Shown piece by piece: positions 1 to 6,139 of a stretch of 45,724 nucleotides of DNA. Under the pieces are notes generated by a model. That model ran no database searches. It saw nothing but the letters and a program-made list of their open reading frames with translations, and was not told the origin of the DNA. The DNA lies in assembly GCA_041627895.1 (NCBI GenBank), contig JBFKQC010000028.1:1-45724 (forward strand). Reading direction: 5' to 3'. Position 1 is the stretch's first letter. Each line of letters starts with the position of its first letter. Position numbers and translations under genes: made by a program. The stretch comes from JBFKQC01 sp041627895 (GTDB lineage Bacteria; Pseudomonadota; Alphaproteobacteria; Rhodobacterales; Rhodobacteraceae).

Positions 1-51
1 GCGCCGCCCCGCCTTCCGACATCGCGTTCCCGCAGCGAAGGATATTGAGCC

Positions 52-1284
52 ATGGACCTGGGCATCACCGAACGCGTCCGCCCGCTGATCGAAGCCGTCC
101 GGGCGATGATCGCCGACGAGATCGAGCCGCTGGACGCCGAGTTCCAGGCCGAGGTGGGCAAGCACCCCGACGGCCGGTTTCACCACACCGACCGCCAGCT
201 GGAAATCCTCGACACGCTCAAGGCAAAGGCGAAACAGCGCGGGCTGTGGAATTTCTGGCTGACCGGCAGCGACAAGGGCTATGGCCTGAGCACGGTCGAA
301 TACGCCTATCTGGCCGAGGAGATGGGCAAGGTCGGCATCGCGGCCGAGGTCTTCAACTGCAATGCGCCCGACACCGGCAACATGGAGGTGCTGGAACGCT
401 ACGGCGCGGGGTGGATGAAGGACCGCTGGCTGACGCCGCTGTTGAACGGAGACATCCGCTCGGCCTATGTGATGACCGAGCCCGGCATCGCCAGTTCGGA
501 CGCCGCGCAGCTTGCCTTCGAGGCCAGGCGCGACGGCGACGACTTCGTGCTGAACGGCGAGAAGTGGTGGATCAGTGGCGCCGGCGACCCGCGCTGCGGG
601 CTCTACATCCTGATGGCCTGCACCGACCCGGGCGCGGCCAGGCATTCGCGCCACACCATGTTCGTGATGGACCCCGGCCTGCCCGGCATCGAGGTGCTGC
701 GCCCGATGCAGGTCTTCGGCCACGACGACGCGCCGCACGGGCACATGCACATCCGCTTCACCGACGTCCGGGTGCCGGCGAAGAACATCGTCCTGGGCGA
801 GGGCCGCGGCTTCGAGGTGGCGCAGGGCCGGCTGGGTCCCGGGCGCATCCACCATTGCATGCGCGCCATCGGCCAGGCGGAAAAGGCGCTTGAAATGATG
901 TGCCGCCGGGGGCTGGTGCGCGAGGCCTTTGGCAAGCCCCTTGCCCAGCTCGGCGCCAACCACGACATCATCGCCAACGCGCGGATGGAGATCGAACAGG
1001 CGCGGCTGCTGTGCCTGAAGGCGGCGTGGATGATGGACACCGCCGGCGTGCGCGAGGCGCAGCCCTGGATTTCCATGATCAAGGTGGTGGCGCCGCTGAT
1101 GGCCGGCCGGGTGATCGACGAGGCGATGCAGTTGCACGGCGCGATGGGGATCAGCCAGGACGCGCCGCTAGCGCATATGTGGACCCATGTGCGCACGCTC
1201 CGGTTCGCCGACGGGCCGGACGCCGTGCACCGCCGCCAGGTGGCGCGAGCCGAGTTCAGGCGCTACACCAATCGGGGCGGCTGA
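52..1284 (+). CDS. Acyl-CoA dehydrogenase family protein, ACAD10/11 (LvaC) type
   Basis: 410-aa flavoprotein of the acyl-CoA dehydrogenase superfamily. Visible features are the mid-domain YVMTEPGIASSDA stretch (about residues 141-153), KWWISGAGDPRC (about 176-187), GPGRIHHCMR near residue 265 and the C-terminal QLHGAMGIS. These resemble the ACAD10/ACAD11 subgroup more than classical fatty acyl-CoA dehydrogenases; where many family members have the catalytic Glu near the C-terminus, this protein reads ADGPDAVH. In that subgroup the known role is elimination of phosphate from a 4-phosphoacyl-CoA. The ATG follows an AAGGAT-like ribosome site. It heads a tight operon with an APH-type kinase (35 bases downstream) and an SDR, which supports the 4-hydroxyacyl-CoA assignment. 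Family is certain; substrate is inference. Confidence 0.88.
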   Translation: MDLGITERVRPLIEAVRAMIADEIEPLDAEFQAEVGKHPDGRFHHTDRQLEILDTLKAKAKQRGLWNFWLTGSDKGYGLSTVEYAYLAEEMGKVGIAAEVFNCNAPDTGNMEVLERYGAGWMKDRWLTPLLNGDIRSAYVMTEPGIASSDAAQLAFEARRDGDDFVLNGEKWWISGAGDPRCGLYILMACTDPGAARHSRHTMFVMDPGLPGIEVLRPMQVFGHDDAPHGHMHIRFTDVRVPAKNIVLGEGRGFEVAQGRLGPGRIHHCMRAIGQAEKALEMMCRRGLVREAFGKPLAQLGANHDIIANARMEIEQARLLCLKAAWMMDTAGVREAQPWISMIKVVAPLMAGRVIDEAMQLHGAMGISQDAPLAHMWTHVRTLRFADGPDAVHRRQVARAEFRRYTNRGG

Positions 1285-1318
1285 CGCACCGACGCGATAC
1301 CGACGTGGATTTCCCGCC

Positions 1319-2356
1319 ATGCAGAACGACGCCCAAAGCCTGGATACCGCCGCCGTCGACCGCTATCTGGCGGCGCATCTGCCGGGCTATTCCGGCCCCC
1401 TCGAGGTGCGCAAGTTCGCGCAGGGCCAGTCCAATCCGACGTTCCTGCTGACCGCCGGGTCGGGCACCTACGTTCTGCGGCGCAAGCCACCGGGAACATT
1501 GCTGAAATCGGCCCACGCGGTGGACCGCGAATTCCGCGTGCAAAAGGCGCTTTCGGACACCGACGTGCCGGTCGCGCGCATGCATGTTCTCTGCGAAGAC
1601 GATGAAATCATCGGGTCTTCCTTCTACGTGATGCAGCACGTCCCGGGCCGGATTTTCTTCGATCCCCGGCTGCCAGGGACCCAGAGGGCGGAAAGATCAA
1701 GTTTTTTCAACGAGATGAACCGCGTCCTTGCAGCGCTTCACGCGGTGGATATCGACGCTGTGGGCCTTGCCGATTTCGGCGCGCCCGGCAACTACATCGC
1801 CCGCCAGACATCGCGCTGGACCAGGCAGTACCGCGCCTCGGAAACCGGGGCGGTCGGCGACATGGACCGCCTGATCGCCGCCCTCGATGAACGCCTGCAA
1901 GGCGGCGCCGGAGAGGGCGAACGCACCCTGGTGCATGGCGACTATCGCATTGACAACCTTGTCTTTTCGCCTGACTCCCCAAGAATGCTCGCGGTGCTCG
2001 ACTGGGAGCTTTCGACGATCGGCCACCCGTTTGCCGATCTCGCCTCGGTGATCATGCAGTGGCGCATGCCGCCGGGTCCCGACGGGCGCGGGCTGGACGG
2101 TGTCGACCGCCGGGCCGAGGGCCTGCCATCGGACGCCGAATTCGTCGCAACCTATTGCGAACGCAGGGGACTCCCGGGGATCGACGATTTCGGCTTCTTC
2201 CTCGGGTTTTGCTTCTTCCGGATGGCTGCGGTGCTTCAGGGCGTCAAGAAACGCGCCCTGGACGGCAATGCGTCCAACCCCCGCCGCGGGCTGGAAATGG
2301 GGGCCTATGTGCCTGTTTTCGCGGCAAAAGGCCTCGAGGCGCTGGAAAATGGCTGA
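1319..2356 (+). CDS. APH-family phosphotransferase (ACAD10/11 kinase-domain or LvaA type)
   Basis: 345-aa protein-kinase-like phosphotransferase of the aminoglycoside phosphotransferase fold. The catalytic motif HGDYRIDNLVF begins at about residue 206 and the metal-binding motif DWELS at about 228; the N-terminal region carries the nucleotide-binding segment with YVLRRKPPG near residues 58-66. It is probably not a resistance enzyme. It matches the kinase domain fused to the dehydrogenase in ACAD10/11 and the LvaA kinase, which phosphorylate the 4-hydroxyl of 4-hydroxyacyl-CoAs. I chose ATG 1319 because it aligns with the usual family start and avoids overlap with the upstream gene; the reading frame stays open further upstream. 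Its stop overlaps the SDR start (ATG at 2349), indicating translational coupling. Confidence 0.88.
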   Translation: MQNDAQSLDTAAVDRYLAAHLPGYSGPLEVRKFAQGQSNPTFLLTAGSGTYVLRRKPPGTLLKSAHAVDREFRVQKALSDTDVPVARMHVLCEDDEIIGSSFYVMQHVPGRIFFDPRLPGTQRAERSSFFNEMNRVLAALHAVDIDAVGLADFGAPGNYIARQTSRWTRQYRASETGAVGDMDRLIAALDERLQGGAGEGERTLVHGDYRIDNLVFSPDSPRMLAVLDWELSTIGHPFADLASVIMQWRMPPGPDGRGLDGVDRRAEGLPSDAEFVATYCERRGLPGIDDFGFFLGFCFFRMAAVLQGVKKRALDGNASNPRRGLEMGAYVPVFAAKGLEALENG

Positions 2357-3146
2357 ATCCAGGTTCGAAAACAGGGTGGTGATGATCACCGGCGCGGCGG
2401 GCGGGTTCGGTGCCGCGGCGGCGCGGCGTTTCGCGGATGAGGGCGCAAACCTCATTTTGTCCGATATGGATAACGACAGGCTGACGCAGATTTGCCGCTC
2501 GCTGGAAGTGGAATTCGGAGGTGACTTTAGGATCGTCGCTGATCACATTGATATAACGTTAGAAAATCAGGTAATTTCACATATCGAACATGGATTGCAG
2601 GAATTCGAGAAAATTGACGTTGCGATCAACAATGCAGGAATCGGACAAGCGCTGAAGCCGATTCACGAGACCGCATCCGGCGATTTCGATCGCGTGATGG
2701 CGGTCAATGCGCGCGGGGTCTTTCTTTGCATGAAACATCAGCTTCCGGGGATGATCGCCCGGAAGGCCGGAACGATCCTCAATATCGCTTCTGCCGCCGG
2801 GCTCGTGGGCGCGGGGCAGCTTGCCGCCTATGCCGCCAGCAAGCACGCCGTCGTGGGCCTTACCCGCGCCGCCGCCGACGAGGTCGCGCGCCACGGCATC
2901 CGGGTCAACGCGCTTTGCCCCTCCTTCGCGCCGACGCCGCTTTTCGACGAGATGGCCGACGCGATCGGCGCCCGCCACGGCATGTCCCGCGACGATGCCT
3001 ATCGCCGCGTCACCGCGCGCATCCCGATGCGCCGGGTGGCGACCGTGGACGAGGTGGTTCAGGCGATGCTCTGGGCCTGCGATCCGGCGAACTCGTTCAT
3101 GACCGGGCAGGCCATCGCCATCGACGGCGGGCTGACGGCCGTCTAG
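2349..3146 (+). CDS. Short-chain dehydrogenase/reductase
   Basis: 265-aa classical SDR. The cofactor glycine motif TGAAGGFG lies at residues 14-21, NNAG at about 94-97, the catalytic Tyr161-x3-Lys165 in YAASK, and a family-typical C-terminus GQAIAIDGG. An Asp after the second strand (SDMDN) suggests NAD(H) preference, an inference. The ATG sits inside the last codons of the kinase gene (8-base overlap), so the three genes form one operon. In the levulinate pathway an SDR (LvaD) reduces the 4-keto acyl-CoA to the 4-hydroxy substrate of the kinase; that role, or oxidation of a 3-hydroxyacyl-CoA product, would fit here. The stretch 2510-2660 is slightly more AT-rich than the rest. Confidence 0.9.
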   Translation: MAESRFENRVVMITGAAGGFGAAAARRFADEGANLILSDMDNDRLTQICRSLEVEFGGDFRIVADHIDITLENQVISHIEHGLQEFEKIDVAINNAGIGQALKPIHETASGDFDRVMAVNARGVFLCMKHQLPGMIARKAGTILNIASAAGLVGAGQLAAYAASKHAVVGLTRAAADEVARHGIRVNALCPSFAPTPLFDEMADAIGARHGMSRDDAYRRVTARIPMRRVATVDEVVQAMLWACDPANSFMTGQAIAIDGGLTAV

Positions 3147-3335
3147 ACCGGGACCGGACGCGAGCGAGCGGCACGGGATGCGAGCGGTCTGTACCGGTTG
3201 TTGGGTTGCAGCGCGAAGCCGCGCCATCGCAAAGCGGCTGCGGCAATGCGGCCAGTGTCCCGCGCCCGGGGGGATGAACCCGGACGGCAGGAACAGACCA
3301 TTGGCCGACCGGTTGCCGCCAGGGGTCATCGCGCT

Positions 3336-4040
3336 TCAGGCGCCAAGCCGGTCGGCGAGGTCCTCCATGCTTTCGGCGGCGTGGGTCCAGTCGCTGGTGG
3401 GTTCCGGGTCGGCCGTTCGGCCCGGCCCGTGCTCGTCCGGGCGCCGCACGAAGGCGGTGGCGAAACCAAGCGCCTTTGCCGCGGCGAGGTCGTCGTTATG
3501 GGCGGCGACCATCATGCAGTCCGCGGGCGCCAGTCCCAGCGCGGCGGCGCTGCCGAGATAGGTCTGCGGGGCGGGCTTGTAGCTTTTGGTGAACTCGGCG
3601 CCGAGGATCGCGTCGAACGGCAGGCCGCCGGTTCGGATCAGTCCGACCATCAGCGCCACGTTGCCGTTCGACAGCGACGCCAGGATGAAGCGCCGCCTGA
3701 GCCGCGTCATGCCGGGCGGGCTGTCGGGCCAGGGCGAAAGCCGGTGCCAGGCGCGGTTCAGATCGGCGCGCTCGGCCTCGGACAGGACGTCGATCGCGTG
3801 ATCGTCCAGCAGCCGGTCGAGGTTCTCGCGGTGCAGCACGTCGAGCGTGACGTAACCGCGCCGGCCCGAGCGCACCGGCTCCATCGCCGGCTGATAGAGC
3901 GCGCGCCAGCCGCGGGCCAATTCGGCCCAGTCGGCGGCGACACCCCTTGGCGCAAGCGCGGCCTCGAGCTCTCGCGCGATCGAGCCGTGCCAGTCGACCA
4001 CGGTTCCGAAGACGTCGAACAACAGCGCCTTGACCGGCAT
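3336..4040 (-). CDS. Haloacid dehalogenase type II-like HAD hydrolase
   Basis: 234-aa HAD-superfamily hydrolase, subfamily IA. Motif I is LLFDVFGTVVD at residues 6-16 (nucleophile Asp9), motif II is SLSNGN, motif III lies in KSYKPAPQTY and motif IV in AAHNDDLAAAK. The family hydrolyses 2-haloacids or phosphate esters. The chosen ATG (4040) has a GGGAGGGCGGA ribosome site directly upstream; an in-frame start 51 bases earlier lacks one. It is convergent with the SDR gene, so not in its operon. The association is still notable because human ACAD10 is a HAD-kinase-dehydrogenase fusion. It differs from the second HAD in this window (22358-23047), which has the canonical haloacid dehalogenase SSNGWD motif. 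Confidence 0.85.
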   Translation of the reverse strand: MPVKALLFDVFGTVVDWHGSIARELEAALAPRGVAADWAELARGWRALYQPAMEPVRSGRRGYVTLDVLHRENLDRLLDDHAIDVLSEAERADLNRAWHRLSPWPDSPPGMTRLRRRFILASLSNGNVALMVGLIRTGGLPFDAILGAEFTKSYKPAPQTYLGSAAALGLAPADCMMVAAHNDDLAAAKALGFATAFVRRPDEHGPGRTADPEPTSDWTHAAESMEDLADRLGA

Positions 4041-4484
4041 TCCGCCCTCCCTGCCGGGCGCCAGAGTGACCGCTGTTCGCAGGTCCGGCAAGGGGGCATC
4101 GCGGCCGGTGGCAAGGGGGCATTCACGCGCGTCCGAAGCTCTGCCGGAGCCTCGTGTTCACGTCGCGTACGGGTTGGGAATGGCGGGCGACATGTAATCG
4201 TTGGTTGTTCCACCTGTCCGCGACAATTTATCATGTATTTTCAATAAGATAAAACAATTCGATTGCAGGGAAAGGCAATTTCCTTGTCGAAGCTCCCGGA
4301 ACATGCGTCGAACTTCTTTCAGCTGCGCGACACGATTCCCCGGCACCAGCTTGGCCGGTCTGGCGGCATTGACCCCCCGATTTTCGGCAATTGTCGAAAA
4401 ATCGCTGCCTTTTGCTGCCGGTTCGCCATCAACCCAAAAGTACCATTGCAGCCCCAAAATGCGATCGCAGAGCAGGGAGGGACC
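4041..4484. other. Intergenic region, AT-rich, left flank of the nar block
   Basis: I see no convincing gene here. 4215-4262 is clearly AT-rich compared with its surroundings. 4378-4404 is an imperfect inverted repeat, with arms CGATTTTCG and CGAAAAATCG around GCAATTGT, possibly an operator or a decayed repeat. Open frames exist on both strands, but none has a recognisable protein or matching codon use. The stretch may contain the left junction of the accessory block that ends at the tRNA-Tyr (17979). Confidence 0.4.
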
Positions 4485-4666
4485 ATGACCGAGGATGAAT
4501 TGACGTGGACGATCCGGGCATCGACCCCGCCGCGCGCGAAGCGGTTGAAGAGATCCGGGCCGCGACGGGTATCCCGTAGGGGCGCCGGATCAAGGAAGCG
4601 GTCCGGATCAGGATCGAGACATCGCCCGAAGGGAATCCAATGCCAATCCATCGGCCGGCAGCGTGA
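4485..4666 (+). pseudogene. Decayed antitoxin-like (BrnA/ribbon-helix-helix type) ORF
   Basis: An ATG (4485) behind an AGGGAGGG ribosome site starts MTEDELTW. The coherent protein-like sequence then continues in a different frame from about 4505: DPAAREAVEEIRAATGIP, an in-frame TAG at 4577, then GRRIKEAVRIRIETSPE, ending at a TGA at 4664. The pattern of an acidic start, DPAAREAVEEIRAATG and then a basic -KEAVRIRI- strand resembles the lead-in to the ribbon-helix-helix of BrnA-like antitoxins. The expected C-terminal helices are missing. At least one frameshift and one stop are needed, so I call it a relic. Family assignment is by eye and weak; it could be chance. Confidence 0.28.
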
Positions 4667-4927
4667 GGGCGCCCGTGTTCCAAATGCTGACTTCCTGTAT
4701 TGGCGGCTGTGATCAGCTGGAACACTCTCGCCGTCACACACCGCTCGGCGGGAATTGCCGCCCTTTATCCATCAAGCCACTGTAATCATGGAGAAAATGT
4801 CCGGGCCCGTCGCAGCGTGCACGGATATGAGTCTTCTTCGCCAAATACAACGTCAGCGCCCCGCCAACGCGGCGTGCCGACACTGGAGCAACCCCAACTG
4901 AACGGGAGAACAGAGAGGAACTCGATC

Positions 4928-5140
4928 ATGGCTGAAGTCATTCAACTTGCCCGGGATGTGGTCACAAAGCAATCGTCCACACCAACCAACGCGCCCTTGG
5001 ACGCCTTGGCGGAGACCGAGGCCGACGGCGAGAGTGGTGCCATCGAGATGCTGCGCATCAGCAGCGATGCCAACCTCGCCGGACCGCACGGCGCGCACAG
5101 CGGCAAGACGCCTTGCGAAGCTCTCGGGGAGAAGCTGTAG
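4928..5140 (+). CDS. Small hypothetical protein
   Basis: 70-aa protein of no family I recognise, starting MAEVIQLARDVV, rich in Ala, Thr, Glu and Asp, with one cysteine near the C-terminus and no membrane segment or signal peptide. The start is supported by GAGAGGAACTCGATC just before the ATG, which is better than chance. It lies convergent to narR, 50 bases from the regulator's stop, in a stretch otherwise poor in genes. The upstream 260 bases (4667-4927) hold no other gene I can support. It could be a nitrate-block accessory gene or a short spurious frame; the ribosome site is the main argument for reality. Confidence 0.45.
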   Translation: MAEVIQLARDVVTKQSSTPTNAPLDALAETEADGESGAIEMLRISSDANLAGPHGAHSGKTPCEALGEKL

Positions 5141-5190
5141 CCAACCGGGCCGGTGTCTCGCCAGATCGCTCGGGTTGCAGGAGCGACGCG

Positions 5191-5886
5191 TCAGTCTAGG
5201 CCGTCCATAAGCGCCGTGGGGGTCGCGACCGCGCGCAGACGTTCGAGATCGTGGATCGTGATGTTTGCGCCCTCGGCCGTCACGCCAGCGTCCCGCAATT
5301 GCCGCAGCACGCGCGACAGGCTTTCGGGCGTCATGCCGAGATAGGACGCAATTAGCCGCTTTTCGTAAGGAAGCTCGAAATTCGATTCGAACTCGCCTGT
5401 GTGCGCCTCGCGGAAAAGGAAGGCCGCGAGCCTTTCCTTCGCGGTGCGCAGCTTGATGTTTTTCGCTTGGCGCACGACAGCTCGGTAGCTTACGGCGAGT
5501 TCGCTGACGATTGCCTGCGCGAACACGGCGTCACGGGCGAAAACCGCCCGCAGGTCGGAACTGGGGATCATCACGACCCGTGAGGGCATCAACGTGCGCG
5601 CCGACATGAGATAGGGCATGTCTTTGATGCAGGCGGCGAGAACGAAACTAGTAACGGGCCGCGCGAACGCCATCGTGGTTTCCCGCCCCTTGCAGCCGGC
5701 AAAAAGCTCCACCACACCATCCGTCAAGATATGCAGGAAGTCTGCCTTGCTGCCCTCGTGGATCAACATGACCTGCGGCGGAAATCCTTGATAATACGCA
5801 CCTCGCATCAGTTCCGCGAAGTGCCGATCTTCCATGTCGCGGAACAGAGGAAGATTGCGAATCTCCCGGAAGTCGCCGTCGCGCAT
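5191..5886 (-). CDS. narR: Crp/Fnr-family regulator NarR
   Basis: 231-aa Crp/Fnr-type transcription regulator with an N-terminal cyclic-nucleotide-binding-like beta barrel (about residues 10-125), a dimerisation helix and a C-terminal winged helix containing LIASYLGMTPESLSRVLRQL. Only two cysteines are present and none forms the N-terminal cluster of Fnr, so it should not bind an oxygen-sensing Fe-S cluster. That absence, and the position divergent from narK, match NarR of Paracoccus, which activates narKGHJI in response to nitrate/nitrite. I prefer ATG 5886 because AGGAAAGGG precedes it; an in-frame ATG at 5919 would add 11 residues. The divergent spacer contains one palindromic Fnr/Nnr-type site. 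Confidence 0.88.
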   Translation of the reverse strand: MRDGDFREIRNLPLFRDMEDRHFAELMRGAYYQGFPPQVMLIHEGSKADFLHILTDGVVELFAGCKGRETTMAFARPVTSFVLAACIKDMPYLMSARTLMPSRVVMIPSSDLRAVFARDAVFAQAIVSELAVSYRAVVRQAKNIKLRTAKERLAAFLFREAHTGEFESNFELPYEKRLIASYLGMTPESLSRVLRQLRDAGVTAEGANITIHDLERLRAVATPTALMDGLD

Positions 5887-6048
5887 GAGTCGCCCTTTCC
5901 TGAACCGGCGGCTTGACATTTGTTAGGTCGTGATCGGCGGCATATCCGGCGCCGAAGCTGCATATGCCCCAAGCGGACCTCTAGAACGATTCCCCCACAA
6001 CACGAAGTATGCCATGAATCCAAATTTTCGTGGAAAACAGTTGCGAAT

Positions 6049-6062
6049 TTGACATGGGTCAA
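6049..6062 (+). promoter_or_regulatory. Fnr/NarR-type binding site in the narR-narK spacer
   Basis: A perfect dyad TTGAC-ATGG-GTCAA, with the half-sites and spacing of Crp/Fnr-family boxes (Fnr itself prefers TTGAT-N4-ATCAA). Its centre is about 84 bases before the narK ATG. If the site acts as a class II activator element at -41.5, transcription would begin near 6097, leaving a leader of roughly 43 bases. The Fnr-type regulator NarR is encoded divergently, so this is its likely operator, possibly shared with Fnr/NnrR. Confidence 0.7.
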
Positions 6063-6139
6063 GCCGCTCGCGCGGGTCTGGTGGTTGGTAGCGGCCAATC
6101 GCGGGGGCCACGCATCCCGTTCCATCCACGGAGGCGACA

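Noticed and set aside
3198..4247. 349-codon plus-strand open frame opposite the HAD gene
   Set aside because: Arg/Gly/His-rich shadow of a GC-rich gene; the minus strand carries all HAD motifs.
4258..4270. TTCGATTGCAGGG resembling the T-arm end of the tRNA-Tyr, as a left attachment site
   Set aside because: It matches 11 of 13 bases but on the opposite strand; island end repeats must be in the same orientation. It also lacks the acceptor end.
4158..4457. 99-codon minus-strand frame starting MGLQWYFWVDGEP
   Set aside because: No ribosome site, no recognisable domain, and runs through AT-rich non-coding-looking DNA.
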